Both the position numbers and the translations under genes were made by a program. The notes below the pieces were generated by a model. That model was given only the letters and a program-made list of their open reading frames with translations, was not told where the DNA came from and did no database searches. From positions 6,634,001 to 6,698,000 of the forward strand of contig NZ_CP030073.1 of the NCBI RefSeq assembly GCF_003261055.1: a DNA stretch of 64,000 nucleotides. Reading direction: 5' to 3'. Origin of the DNA: Streptomyces cadmiisoli (GTDB lineage: Bacteria; Actinomycetota; Actinomycetes; Streptomycetales; Streptomycetaceae). Numbering within the stretch: the stretch's first letter is position 1; every line of letters begins with the position of its first letter. Below, piece after piece: positions 22,554 to 31,283 of the stretch.

Positions 22554-23825
22554 TCAGACGGTTTCGCGCACGGCGCGGGCGAGGACGCGCAGGCCCTCGT
22601 CCAGTTCGTCGGGCGTGACGGTGAGCGCGGGCAGCAGCTTGACCACCTCGCTCTCGGGACCGGACGTCTCGATGAGCAGCCCCAGTTCGAAGGCGCGCCG
22701 GGCGATGCGCTCGGCGCGGCCCTTGTCGTGGAACTCGATGCCCCAGACCAGCCCGCGGCCCCGGTACTCCTTGACGTCGGCGAGGTTCTCCTCGGTGACG
22801 GCGATCAGCGCCTGCTCGACCTGCTCGCCCCGCGCACGGGTCTGCTTCTCCATGGCGGAGCCGTCGGTCCAGTACGTCTCCAGGGCGGCGGTGGCCGTGA
22901 CGAACGCGGGGTTGTTGCCGCGGAAGGTCCCGTTGTGCTCCCCGGGCTCCCACACGTCCAGTTCCGGTTTGAACAGGCACAGCGACATCGGCAGGCCGTA
23001 GCCGCTGATGGACTTCGACACGGTGACGATGTCGGGCACGATCCCGGCCTCCTCGAACGAGAAGAACGCGCCGGTGCGGCCGCAGCCCATCTGGATGTCG
23101 TCGACGATCAGCAGCATGTCGCGGCGGTGGCACAGCTCGGCCAGCGCCCGCAGCCACTCCGCACGGGCCACATTGATGCCGCCCTCGCCCTGCACGGTCT
23201 CGACGATCACCGCGGCGGGCCGGTTCAGCCCGGAGCCCTGGTCCTCCAGGAGCCGCTCGAACCACAGGAAGTCCTCGACCTTGCCGTCGAGGTAGTGGTC
23301 GAACGGCATCGGGGTGCCGTGCACCAGCGGGATGCCGGCGCCGGCCCGCTTGAAGGCGTTGCCGGTCACGGCGAGGGCCCCGAGGGACATCCCGTGGAAG
23401 GCGTTGGTGAAGGACACGATGGCCTCGCGCCCCTTGACCTTGCGCGCCAGTTTCAGCGCGGACTCCACGGCGTTGGTGCCGGTCGGGCCCGGGAACATGA
23501 CCTTGTAGGGCAGGTCGCGCGGCCGCAGCACCAGGTCCTGGAAGGTCTGGAGGAAGGCGCGTTTGGCGGTGGTCGACATGTCGAGCCCGTGGGTCACGCC
23601 GTCCCGCTCCAGATAGTCGAGCAGGGCGCGTTTGAGCACCGGGTTGTTGTGCCCGTAGTTGAGTGAGCCGGCACCCGCGAAGAAGTCGAGGTACTCGTGG
23701 CCGTCCTCGTCGTACATGCGGCTGCCGCGCGCCCGGTCGAACACGGTGGGCCAGCCGCGGCAGTAGCTGCGCACCTCGGACTCCACGGTCTCGAAGACGC
23801 TGAGGTCGGGCTGGGTGATGGTCAC
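22554..23825 (-). CDS. ectB: Diaminobutyrate-2-oxoglutarate aminotransferase EctB
   Basis: The 423-residue class III PLP aminotransferase makes L-2,4-diaminobutyrate from aspartate semialdehyde. D242 (LIVDDIQMGCGRTG) and the Schiff-base lysine K271 (DIVTVSKSISGYG) are in place, and the N-terminus (FETVESEVRSYCRGWP) is characteristic of EctB. The GTG start is preceded by GAGGAG. It lies between ectA (73 bases upstream) and ectC. It catalyses the first committed step from the aspartate pathway. Confidence 0.97.
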   Translation of the reverse strand: MTITQPDLSVFETVESEVRSYCRGWPTVFDRARGSRMYDEDGHEYLDFFAGAGSLNYGHNNPVLKRALLDYLERDGVTHGLDMSTTAKRAFLQTFQDLVLRPRDLPYKVMFPGPTGTNAVESALKLARKVKGREAIVSFTNAFHGMSLGALAVTGNAFKRAGAGIPLVHGTPMPFDHYLDGKVEDFLWFERLLEDQGSGLNRPAAVIVETVQGEGGINVARAEWLRALAELCHRRDMLLIVDDIQMGCGRTGAFFSFEEAGIVPDIVTVSKSISGYGLPMSLCLFKPELDVWEPGEHNGTFRGNNPAFVTATAALETYWTDGSAMEKQTRARGEQVEQALIAVTEENLADVKEYRGRGLVWGIEFHDKGRAERIARRAFELGLLIETSGPESEVVKLLPALTVTPDELDEGLRVLARAVRETV

Positions 23826-23898
23826 GAAGATTCGCTCCTCGGTGCGACGGTCGTGCGGGGGGTCGGTGCGGCGGGGCGGGCGGCGCCGGGGGCGCCGG

Positions 23899-24414
23899 TC
23901 ACCGCGCCGAACGGCTCAACGGGCCGATGCGGTAGAGGACTTCGGGGTCGTGCGGGCCGTCCGGGAACAGCCCCGTGCCGAACAGCACCTCGCGCTCGAC
24001 ACGGGCGCCGTGCCGGGCCGCGTACGAGGTGAACAGCCGCTCGGAGGCGGTGTTGCCCGGAGTGATGGTGGTCTCGACGCAGCTCAGGGTGTGCTCGGCG
24101 GCGACCCGGTCGGTCAGCGCGTCGAGCAGTCGCGCGGCGATGCCGCGTCCCCGGTGCGCGGGGTCGACGGCCACCTGCCACACCAGCAGGGTCCCCGGGC
24201 GGTCCGGCCGCAGATACCCGGTGACGAACCCGGCGGCCGTCCCGTCGTCCGCGCGGGCCACCGCCGAGGTGTCGGCGAAGTCCCGGCACCACAGCAGATA
24301 GCTGTAGGAGGAGTTCAGGTCGAGGGTTCCGGATTCTTTGGCGAGCCGCCAGAACGCGGCCCCGTCCGCAACCGACGGACGGTCGATGTGCAGGTCTGCT
24401 TGTGCGGCAGTCAT
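23899..24414 (-). CDS. ectA: L-2,4-diaminobutyrate gamma-acetyltransferase EctA
   Basis: The 171-residue GNAT acetyltransferase acetylates diaminobutyrate from acetyl-CoA. The acetyl-CoA loop is visible as AHRGRGIAARLLDAL. The segment SSYSYLLWCRDFADTS and the substrate loop ETTITPGNTASERLF are EctA-specific. The start is the ATG at 24414, giving MTAAQADLHIDRPSVADG as in other Streptomyces EctA proteins. The open frame extends 48 codons further, but that region is AT-rich and promoter-like. No Shine-Dalgarno sequence precedes this ATG, so initiation may be leaderless or weak. It is the first gene of ectABCD. Confidence 0.95.
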   Translation of the reverse strand: MTAAQADLHIDRPSVADGAAFWRLAKESGTLDLNSSYSYLLWCRDFADTSAVARADDGTAAGFVTGYLRPDRPGTLLVWQVAVDPAHRGRGIAARLLDALTDRVAAEHTLSCVETTITPGNTASERLFTSYAARHGARVEREVLFGTGLFPDGPHDPEVLYRIGPLSRSAR

Positions 24415-24759
24415 GCGAATTGAATTTACCGAGGGAAATTCGAAATTGCATGGCCGGCGGGGCTTACGTGTGACCGCTGACCGTGTTATCACGCGTGCGC
24501 GCGCAGCCGCGCGACCGGTAGGCGGAATGCCCGTATTTGCGGGGTATATAGCGCACAAATCGGGCGCGATGTGTAACGCGTCACACCCATGTGACCCGGA
24601 GGGGATTCGCCCCGGACAAGCCGCTCGGCGTTCGCGAAATCTTTGCGTTTAGGGTGAGGGAAAGCGGGCAGGAGAATGCGGGGAGCTGCTCCCGATTAAA
24701 GAGCTGAATTCCAGCGGTAGGAATTATTTGAATTCGCTGTGAAAACCGCCCGCCGCTGA
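24415..24759 (-). promoter_or_regulatory. AT-rich upstream region of ectABCD with overlapping inverted repeats
   Basis: This 345-base gap holds no credible gene and is far more AT-rich than its surroundings. At 24571-24586 GTGTAACGCGTCACAC is a near-perfect 16-bp inverted repeat. Overlapping it, GTCACA-CCCA-TGTGAC (24580-24595) is a perfect one. Minus-strand TATATA-like DNA lies at 24545-24550. GTCAC/GTTAC half-sites resemble GlnR half-boxes, and I recall that GlnR has been reported to act on ectABCD in S. coelicolor; the spacing here does not match a classical box exactly. GGGAGC-T-GCTCCC (24681-24693) may end the upstream aminotransferase transcript. Confidence 0.5.
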
Positions 24760-25881
24760 TTACCGCCAGGCGGCGTCGGCGGCCTCGCGCGCAGCCCGGG
24801 GATCCACCGGCCGGGCGCCGCGCTCGGCGAGGGCGGCACCCAGGGCGGCCAGGCTCGACCGCACCGCGGCCGGCGTCGCGTCGGACCCGTAGTGGTTGAC
24901 GCGGATCATCTCCTCGGCCAGCGCGCCCCCGCCGGCGGCCAGCGGCAGCCCCGGGTCGCGCTCCAGGGCGCGGGCCACCAGATCGGAGGCGGCGAGGCCC
25001 GCGGGGGCCCGCAGCGTGGTCGCCACCGGGGCCGCGTCCGCCGCCTCGCGCACGTACGGCTCCAGGCCGCCGCCCAGCGCGAGCGCCCCCGCCCGGGTCG
25101 CCGCCGCGGCCGACGCGTGCCGGGACATCACCGCCGGCAGGCCCTCGGCCTCGATCCGTTCGACGCACGCCTCCAGCGCCAGCATCTCCAGCTGGGCCGG
25201 CGCGTGCAGCAGGGCCGTGCGGCCGGCGTCGGTCCAGCGTTCCTTCCAGTCCAGCAGGGAGAGGTAGGAGCGGCGCGGGGCGTTCGGGTTCGCCGCCATC
25301 CGCGCCCAGGCCCGCTCGCTGACCGACACCGCCGACACCCCGGCGGGGCCGCCCATCGCCTTCTGCGCGCCGATCACGCACAGGTCCACGCCCCACGCGT
25401 CGGGAAGCACCGGCTCGGCACCGACGGAGGCGACCGCGTCCAGGTAGAACAGCGCCCCGTGCTCCCGCACCACCTCGCCGATCGCCGCGACCGGGTTGGT
25501 GTTCCCGGTGGCCGCCTCGGCGTGCACCAGGGACACGAAGTCGATCTCGGGGTGCCGGGCGAGGGCCGTCCGGATCTGCTCCGCGGTGACCGCGGTGCGG
25601 AAGGGCACCGCGAGGTCGTGGACGGTCGCCCCGCAGTCCCGCAGCCAGTTCCCGAAGGTCTGGCCGTACGGACCCGTGATCACGTTCAGCGCCGTCGTCC
25701 CCGGACCGGCCGCCGCGCGGATCGCGCCCTCCAGCGGCAGCAGCGCCTCGCCCTGCATGATCACCACGTCCTGGCGGGTGTCGAGCAGCCGGGCGACCCG
25801 GTCCTCGATCGAGGCGAAGCGCGCCGCGGTCAGCGGGGCGAGGTCCAGCAGGGGGTGTGTCACGGCGGTGCTCTCCATCAC
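24760..25881 (-). CDS. Class V aminotransferase (alanine-glyoxylate/serine-pyruvate type)
   Basis: The 373-residue PLP enzyme has the class V signature. The Schiff-base lysine is K174 (LCVIGAQKAMGGPAG), and an aspartate pairs with the cofactor in ALFYLDAVASVGAEP. SLVHAEAATGNTNP matches the loop that binds the amino-acid carboxylate in alanine-glyoxylate aminotransferases. The start is GTG 25881 or ATG 25878. Upstream TAGGCT on the minus strand could be a -10 element of an almost leaderless message. It reads towards ectA across the AT-rich gap and away from the amino-acid ABC operon. A role in amino-acid breakdown is likely but unspecific. Confidence 0.82.
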   Translation of the reverse strand: MMESTAVTHPLLDLAPLTAARFASIEDRVARLLDTRQDVVIMQGEALLPLEGAIRAAAGPGTTALNVITGPYGQTFGNWLRDCGATVHDLAVPFRTAVTAEQIRTALARHPEIDFVSLVHAEAATGNTNPVAAIGEVVREHGALFYLDAVASVGAEPVLPDAWGVDLCVIGAQKAMGGPAGVSAVSVSERAWARMAANPNAPRRSYLSLLDWKERWTDAGRTALLHAPAQLEMLALEACVERIEAEGLPAVMSRHASAAAATRAGALALGGGLEPYVREAADAAPVATTLRAPAGLAASDLVARALERDPGLPLAAGGGALAEEMIRVNHYGSDATPAAVRSSLAALGAALAERGARPVDPRAAREAADAAWR

Positions 25882-25975
25882 TCACGGGGTGAACGGGTCG
25901 AGCCTAACCGGCGGGCCGGGCGCCGCCGTTACCCGCGCCTTTCGGGGCCGAGCCGGACCTGTGACCATCGTTTGG

Positions 25976-26004
25976 TTTGAGGCACTCAAAGCTCTCCTTA
26001 TAAT
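25976..26004 (+). promoter_or_regulatory. Promoter with overlapping inverted-repeat operator before the amino-acid ABC operon
   Basis: TTGAGG (25977-25982) and TATAAT (25999-26004) are separated by 16 bases, close to the housekeeping sigma consensus. Overlapping the -35, TTTGAG-GCA-CTCAAA (25976-25990) is a perfect inverted repeat, ideally placed for a repressor. An AGGAGG ribosome-binding site follows at 26026. Confidence 0.75.
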
Positions 26005-26037
26005 CGGAGCGCAAAGTTCCCCCACAGGAGGTTCTCA

Positions 26038-26898
26038 GTGATCACGGTCCTCGGGCGCCGGGCCCGCATTCTGGCCGCCACCACCGCTACGGCCGGGCTG
26101 GTGCTGGTCGCCGGCTGCTCGTCGGACGACGGCGGCGGCAGCGGCAAGAAGACCGCCGCCGGCGGCGTCGAGCTGGTCGAGGCGGGTCAGCTCACCACGT
26201 GCACCCACCTGCCCTACCCGCCCTTCCAGTCGGAGATCGACGGCAAGGTGCAGGGCTTCGACGTATCCCTCGTCGACCTCGTCGCCGAGAACCTCGGCGT
26301 CAAGCAGGAGATCCTCGACACACCGTTCGAGAACTTCAAGACCGGCGCGTTCCTCAACTCCGGCCAGTGCGACCTGGCCGCCGCCGGCATGACCATCACC
26401 GAGGAGCGCAAGAAGAACGTCGATTTCTCCGACCCCTACTTCGACGCCACGCAGGCGGTCCTGGCCGACAAGAAGAGCGGCATCACGTCCTTCGCGGACC
26501 TCAAGGGCAAGAAGGTCGGCGCCCAGGCGCAGACCACCGGCGAGGAGTACGCCAAGAGCCAGGGCCTCGACCCGGTCTCCTTCGAGTCCTCCGACGCCGT
26601 GCTCAACGGCCTGCGCACCGGCCAGGTCGAGGCGGTCGTGATCGATTACCCGGTCGTGCAGGGCTGGCTCAAGGACAAGGCCACCTCCGACGCCTTCGAG
26701 GTGGCCGAGCAGGTCAACACCGGCGAGCAGTACGGCATCACGGTCAAGAAGGGCAACACGGCGCTGCTCGAGGCCGTCGACAAGGCCCTCGCCGACGCCA
26801 AGGCCGACGGCACCTACAAGAAGCTGTACGAGCAGTGGATCGGCCCGTACACCCCCGCCGCGGAGAGCGGTGCGCCCGCCTCGCCGTCGGCCTCATGA
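26038..26898 (+). CDS. Amino-acid ABC transporter substrate-binding lipoprotein
   Basis: The 286-residue protein has a lipoprotein signal ([15 protein letters not shown], lipobox ending at C27 in VLVAGCSS). A family 3 polar amino-acid binding fold follows ([52 protein letters not shown]). The GTG at 26038 lies six bases after AGGAGG. It is the first gene of a three-gene operon with a permease and an ATPase, each overlapping the previous by four bases. The ligand is a polar or charged amino acid or related compound. Because ectABCD is near, an ectoine-type compatible solute is possible but unproven. Confidence 0.9.
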   Translation: MITVLGRRARILAATTATAGLVLVAGCSSDDGGGSGKKTAAGGVELVEAGQLTTCTHLPYPPFQSEIDGKVQGFDVSLVDLVAENLGVKQEILDTPFENFKTGAFLNSGQCDLAAAGMTITEERKKNVDFSDPYFDATQAVLADKKSGITSFADLKGKKVGAQAQTTGEEYAKSQGLDPVSFESSDAVLNGLRTGQVEAVVIDYPVVQGWLKDKATSDAFEVAEQVNTGEQYGITVKKGNTALLEAVDKALADAKADGTYKKLYEQWIGPYTPAAESGAPASPSAS

Positions 26899-27731
26899 CG
26901 GACGCCACCAAGGCCGAGGTGCAGCCCCGCAGGAAGGGGCTGACACGGCGCCAGAAGCGCAGTGTCTCGCGCGGTGCCCAGTACGTCCTGTTCGTCGGCG
27001 CCCTGGTCGCCCTGGCGGTCGGGGCGGACTGGGGCCGGCTGCAGAACCAGTTCGCCCAGTGGGACATCGCGGAGCAGATGTTCCCGGACGTCATCACGCT
27101 GGCACTGAAGAACACCGTGCTCTACACCGTGTCCGGCTTCCTCGTCGGGCTGGTGCTGGGCATGGTCCTGGCGCTGATGCGGCTGTCGTCCGTGGGTCCC
27201 TACCGCTGGATCGCCGGTGTCTACATCGAGATCTTCCGCGGACTGCCCGCCCTGCTGATCTTCATCTTCATCGGTGTGGCCGTCCCGCTGGCCTTCCCGG
27301 GCACGGAGATCCCCGGCGGGACCTATGGCAAGGTGGCCCTCGCCCTCGGCCTGGTGGCCGCCGCGTACATGGCGGAGACGTTCCGAGCGGGCATCCAGGC
27401 GGTGCCCAAGGGACAGATGGAGGCGGCGCGCTCGCTGGGGTTCTCGCCCGCCCGTGCCATGGTCTCGATCATCCTCCCGCAGGCCTTCCGGATCATCCTC
27501 CCGCCGCTGACCAACGAACTCGTCCTGCTGTTCAAGGACTCCTCGCTGGTGCTGTTCCTGGGTGTCACGCTGACGGAGCGGGAGCTGTCCAAGTTCGGCC
27601 GCGACCTCGCGAGCCAGACCGCGAACTCCACGCCGATCCTGGTCGCGGGCCTGTGCTACCTGCTGGTCACGATCCCGCTCGGCTTCGTCGTGCGCCGTAT
27701 GGAGGGCAAAGCCCAGGAGGCCGTGAAATGA
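26895..27731 (+). CDS. Polar amino-acid ABC transporter permease (HisM/GlnP type)
   Basis: The 278-residue membrane protein has a basic cytoplasmic N-terminus ([14 protein letters not shown]). The family's conserved core is present: [32 protein letters not shown], the EAA-type loop [20 protein letters not shown], and [17 protein letters not shown] single permease gene suggests a homodimeric channel. The ATG overlaps the binding-protein stop (ATGA at 26895), and the stop overlaps the ATPase start. Confidence 0.92.
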   Translation: MTDATKAEVQPRRKGLTRRQKRSVSRGAQYVLFVGALVALAVGADWGRLQNQFAQWDIAEQMFPDVITLALKNTVLYTVSGFLVGLVLGMVLALMRLSSVGPYRWIAGVYIEIFRGLPALLIFIFIGVAVPLAFPGTEIPGGTYGKVALALGLVAAAYMAETFRAGIQAVPKGQMEAARSLGFSPARAMVSIILPQAFRIILPPLTNELVLLFKDSSLVLFLGVTLTERELSKFGRDLASQTANSTPILVAGLCYLLVTIPLGFVVRRMEGKAQEAVK

Positions 27732-28537
27732 GCCGTCCCGAAATCGAGATCCGCGACCTGCACAAGTCCTTCGGCGACAACCACGTCCTGCGCGGCATCG
27801 ACCTGGAGATCGGCCAGGGCGAGGTCGTCTGCGTCATCGGCCCGTCGGGCTCCGGCAAGTCGACGCTGCTGCGCTGTGTGAACCTCCTGGAGGAGCCGAC
27901 CCGGGGCCAGGTCTTCGTCGGCGGTACGGAGGTCACCGACCCCGACGTCGACATCGACGCGGTGCGCCGCCGGATCGGCATGGTCTTCCAGCAGTTCAAC
28001 CTGTTCCCGCACCTCACGGTGACCGAGAACCTCGCGCTGCCGCAGCGCCGGGTGCTGCGGCGCGACAAGGCGAGCGCCCTGCGGATCGCGGCGCAGAACC
28101 TGGAGCGGGTCGGCCTCGCCGAGAAGGCGACCGCCTACCCGTCCTCGCTGTCCGGCGGCCAGCAGCAGCGGGTGGCCATCGCCCGCGCCCTGGCGATGGG
28201 GCCCGAGGTCATGCTGTTCGACGAGCCGACCTCGGCGCTCGACCCCGAGCTGGTCGGCGACGTGCTGGCGGTCATGCGGATGCTGGCCGACGACGGCATG
28301 ACGATGATGGTCGTCACCCACGAGATGACCTTCGCCCGCGAGGTGGCCGACCGGGTCGTCTTCATGGACGGCGGCGTGGTCGTCGAGGACGGCACTCCGG
28401 AGCAGGTCATCGCCCACCCCCGGCACGAGCGCACCCGGCACTTCCTCTCCCGGCTCCTCGACCCCGCCATGGCGGACGTGGAGGAGGGGACGGCGGACCA
28501 GGTGGGCAGGTCCGACCCCGCGGGCGGCCGCGACTAA
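27728..28537 (+). CDS. Polar amino-acid ABC transporter ATP-binding protein
   Basis: The 269-residue ATPase has Walker [10 protein letters not shown] (38-46), a Q-loop ([10 protein letters not shown]), the signature LSGGQQQR (141-148), Walker [14 protein letters not shown] (from 161) and the switch histidine in [12 protein letters not shown]. These are the GlnQ/HisP features. It has a somewhat longer acidic C-terminus than usual. The ATG overlaps the permease stop. It completes the importer; an amidohydrolase gene starts 10 bases downstream and is probably in the same transcript. Confidence 0.94.
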   Translation: MSRPEIEIRDLHKSFGDNHVLRGIDLEIGQGEVVCVIGPSGSGKSTLLRCVNLLEEPTRGQVFVGGTEVTDPDVDIDAVRRRIGMVFQQFNLFPHLTVTENLALPQRRVLRRDKASALRIAAQNLERVGLAEKATAYPSSLSGGQQQRVAIARALAMGPEVMLFDEPTSALDPELVGDVLAVMRMLADDGMTMMVVTHEMTFAREVADRVVFMDGGVVVEDGTPEQVIAHPRHERTRHFLSRLLDPAMADVEEGTADQVGRSDPAGGRD

Positions 28538-28547
28538 GGTGCCGTGC

Positions 28548-29639
28548 ATGAGCGATCACGCCGTGCTGCACGTGACGGGCCGGGTTCTCGTCGGCCCCGA
28601 CGACATCCGCGACGAGCTGTGGGTGGTCGACGGACGGATCTCCCTCGACCGCCCGGCCGGCGCCCGCGACGTGCGCACGGTGCGGGGCTGGGCGCTGCCC
28701 GGCCTCGTCGACGCCCACTGCCACGTGGGCCTCGACGCGCACGGTGCCGTCCCCCAGGACGTGGCGGAGAAGCAGGCGCTCACCGACCGGGACGTCGGGA
28801 CCCTGCTGATCCGTGACGCGGGTTCGCCCTCCGACACCCGCTGGATCGACGACCGCGAGGACCTGCCGAAGATCATCCGGGCGGGCCGGCACATCGCCCG
28901 CACCCGCCGCTACATCCGCAACTACGCCCACGAGATCGAGCCGGACGAACTCGTCGCGTACGTCGCCCAGGAGGCCCGGCGGGGCGACGGCTGGGTCAAG
29001 CTGGTCGGCGACTGGATCGACCGCGAACTGGGCGACCTGTCGGCCTGCTGGCCGCGGGAGGCCGTCGAGGCCGCCATCGCCGAGGCCCACCGCCTCGGCG
29101 CCCGGGTGACCGCGCACTGCTTCGCCGAGGACTCCCTGCGGGACCTGGTCGAAGCCGGCATCGACTGCATCGAGCACGCCACGGGCCTGACCGAGGAGCT
29201 GATCCCCCTCTTCGCCGAGCGGCGGGTGGCGATCGTCCCGACCCTGGTCAACATCGCCACCTTCCCCCGGCTCGCCGACGGCGGCGAGGCCCGCTTCCCC
29301 CGCTGGTCGGCCCATATGCGCCGGCTCCACGAACGCCGCTACGACACCGTGCGCGCCGCCTACGACGCGGGTATCCCGGTCTACGTCGGCACCGACGCCG
29401 GTGGCGGACTCGCGCACGGTCTGGCCGCCGCCGAGGTGGTGGAACTGACCACCGCCGGCATCCCGCCCGTCGAGGCGCTGTCGGCCACCACCTGGGCGGC
29501 CCGGGAATGGCTCGGCCGCCCCGGCATCGAGGAGGGGGCGCCGGCGGACCTGGTGGTGTACGAGTCGGACCCGCGGGCGGACGTCCGCGTACTGGCCGCC
29601 CCGCGGCGCGTGGTGCTGAACGGGCGGGTCGTCGGCTGA
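28548..29639 (+). CDS. Amidohydrolase family protein (imidazolonepropionase/prolidase-like)
   Basis: The 363-residue metal-dependent hydrolase has the HxH motif (H57, H59 in VDAHCHVGL). K151 (GWVKLVGDW) is a possible carboxylated metal-bridging lysine. H190 (TAHCF), H210 (CIEHATG) and D283 (YVGTDAGGG) complete the pattern, which fits a binuclear amidohydrolase acting on cyclic amides, imides or dipeptides. The ATG at 28548 is preceded by AAGG; a GTG nine bases upstream is less likely. It follows the amino-acid importer by 10 bases, so it probably processes the imported solute. The substrate is unknown; a ring-opening role on an ectoine- or hydantoin-like ring is only a suggestion. Confidence 0.82.
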   Translation: MSDHAVLHVTGRVLVGPDDIRDELWVVDGRISLDRPAGARDVRTVRGWALPGLVDAHCHVGLDAHGAVPQDVAEKQALTDRDVGTLLIRDAGSPSDTRWIDDREDLPKIIRAGRHIARTRRYIRNYAHEIEPDELVAYVAQEARRGDGWVKLVGDWIDRELGDLSACWPREAVEAAIAEAHRLGARVTAHCFAEDSLRDLVEAGIDCIEHATGLTEELIPLFAERRVAIVPTLVNIATFPRLADGGEARFPRWSAHMRRLHERRYDTVRAAYDAGIPVYVGTDAGGGLAHGLAAAEVVELTTAGIPPVEALSATTWAAREWLGRPGIEEGAPADLVVYESDPRADVRVLAAPRRVVLNGRVVG

Positions 29640-29645
29640 CGCGGG

Positions 29646-29660
29646 CCCGGCGTCGCCGGG
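29646..29660. terminator. Small hairpin between convergent genes
   Basis: CCCGGC-GTC-GCCGGG forms a 6-bp stem with a 3-base loop in the 54-base gap between the amidohydrolase and the serine hydrolase. It is weak but well placed. Confidence 0.45.
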
Positions 29661-29693
29661 CAGGCGGGCGGGGCGGGATTCTCGAAACACGCC

Positions 29694-30947
29694 TCAGCGG
29701 CCCGCGGGCTGGGCCGGCAGGTCGAAGACGTGCTCCGGGCTGACGATCTTCGTGATCGCGTCCCCGAAGAGGGTGCTGGGCTCGGAGCCGTCGTGGTCGA
29801 CGTCGGTGTTCAGCAGGACGACCATGGTCGCGCGGGCCGAGGGCAGATACACCGTCAGCGACTCGTAGCCCGGCAGCGAGCCGTTGTGCCCGAGCCAGCC
29901 GCCGACGTCGAAGATGCCCAGACCGTACCCGGCGCCCGGGATGGAGGAGGCCCGTGTGTCCAGCCGCTGCTGCTGGGTGGCCGGGCTGATCAGGATCTCG
30001 CCGTCCGGCAGGACGCCGGTGGCGACGGTGGGCGCCCACACCCGCAGATCCTCCAGGGTGGAGATCATCGCGCCGGCCGCCCAGGCCCAGGAGGGGTTCC
30101 ACCCGGCGGTGTCGGCGATCTTCCCGTCCGCGGTCTGGTCCGTGTACCCCTGGGCGTGCGGTGACGGGAACGCCGCGTTCGTCGGGAGGAGGGTGCGCTC
30201 CATGCCGGCCGGTTCCAGGACGGTGCGGCCGATGTACTCCTGGAGCGGCTGACGCGCGACCTGTTCGACGACCAGACCGAGCAGGATGAGGTTGGTGTTG
30301 CTGTAGGAGAACTTCTCACCCGGCTGGAACAGCACGGGGTGCTTGAACGCGTAGTCCAGCAACTGCCGTGGTGTGAAAGACCGTTCGGGATCGGACGTCA
30401 GGGCCTTGAAGAAGTCCTGGTCCTCGGTGTAGTTGAACAGCCCGCTGCGCATCCCGGCCAACTGGCGCAGGGTCGTCTCGTCCCCGTTGGGCACGCCGTC
30501 GACGTACTCGCCGATCGTGTCGTCCAGGCCGAGCCTGCCCTCGTCGACCAGTTTCAGCAGCGCCGTGACGGTGAACGTCTTGGTCTCGCTGCCGATCCGC
30601 AGGGACAGGTCCGGCGACATCTCCTGGCCGGTGGCCTTGTCGGCCACTCCGAACGACCGCACATGGGTGCCCTTGTCGGGCGTCCACAGGCCCACCGTCA
30701 CCCCGGGGACGTCCGCCTCGCGCATGACCCGCAGGACCGCCTCGTCCACCTGCCGTTTCACCTCGGGGGTCAGGGCGCGGAAGCCGTCGTCCGACGTCGT
30801 GGGGGAGGGCGAGGGCTGCACGGTGGCGGCGGCGGGTGCCGGTGCGGGCGAGGCGAGGACGGGTCCCGTGCCGGCCGGAACCACGAGGACACCCAGCGCC
30901 GCGGCGGTGACGGCCCCCCTGCGCAGCTGTCGGCAGGAACAGATCAT
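29694..30947 (-). CDS. Secreted serine hydrolase (class C beta-lactamase/D-alanyl-D-alanine carboxypeptidase family)
   Basis: The 417-residue protein has an N-terminal export signal (RQLRRGAVTAAALGVLVVPAG, about 6-33) and a Pro/Ser-rich linker. The penicillin-recognising fold follows, with S120-E-T-K123, Y215-S-N217 and H354-N-G. It should act outside the membrane on peptidoglycan peptides or other D-amino-acid esters and amides. True beta-lactamase activity cannot be judged. I take the ATG at 30947, preceded by GGGAG. The open frame runs much further upstream but only through the shadow of the next gene. A TATGCT box on the minus strand at 31010-31015 may be its -10 element. Confidence 0.88.
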   Translation of the reverse strand: MICSCRQLRRGAVTAAALGVLVVPAGTGPVLASPAPAPAAATVQPSPSPTTSDDGFRALTPEVKRQVDEAVLRVMREADVPGVTVGLWTPDKGTHVRSFGVADKATGQEMSPDLSLRIGSETKTFTVTALLKLVDEGRLGLDDTIGEYVDGVPNGDETTLRQLAGMRSGLFNYTEDQDFFKALTSDPERSFTPRQLLDYAFKHPVLFQPGEKFSYSNTNLILLGLVVEQVARQPLQEYIGRTVLEPAGMERTLLPTNAAFPSPHAQGYTDQTADGKIADTAGWNPSWAWAAGAMISTLEDLRVWAPTVATGVLPDGEILISPATQQQRLDTRASSIPGAGYGLGIFDVGGWLGHNGSLPGYESLTVYLPSARATMVVLLNTDVDHDGSEPSTLFGDAITKIVSPEHVFDLPAQPAGR

Positions 30948-31283
30948 GGGCTGACTCCCGAGACACCCGAGGAGCGGCCCGCGACCGGGCCGCGGGGCCC
31001 TGTGCGACCAGCATAGGAGCGCTCGTGCCGGGTCGCCCGTCGGAGGGTGACGGACCGCCGCCCGGCTCGTTGTGCACTCCCGCGTGTGTGCCGGAGCGTC
31101 AACCGGCGTGTTCGGACGGGGACAGGGAAACGAGTGACGAAGGGGAACACCCGTGCCGCGGGATTCGAATTTGCGCGCGAGGACCACGCGTTGGAGTGAA
31201 GTTGCCTCGGGTCGCTGACCCTTCACTCTCAGTGCGTAATCCTTGCCGGGTCCCGAGCATTCCATCCGTGGGGGGTCCCACCC
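30948..31283. other. Divergent intergenic region (336 bases) without a gene
   Basis: No credible coding frame is present. Near 31010 a minus-strand TATGCT could serve the serine hydrolase. At 31194-31201 and 31221-31228 GAGTGAAG and CTTCACTC form a perfect 8-bp inverted repeat with a 19-base spacer. This may be an operator or long-loop hairpin in the leader of the anchored-protein gene at 31284. Confidence 0.5.

Noticed and set aside
24338..24652. A 104-codon plus-strand frame in the ectA upstream region
   Set aside because: Its first part is antisense to ectA, the rest covers the AT-rich control region, and no ribosome-binding site or motif is present.
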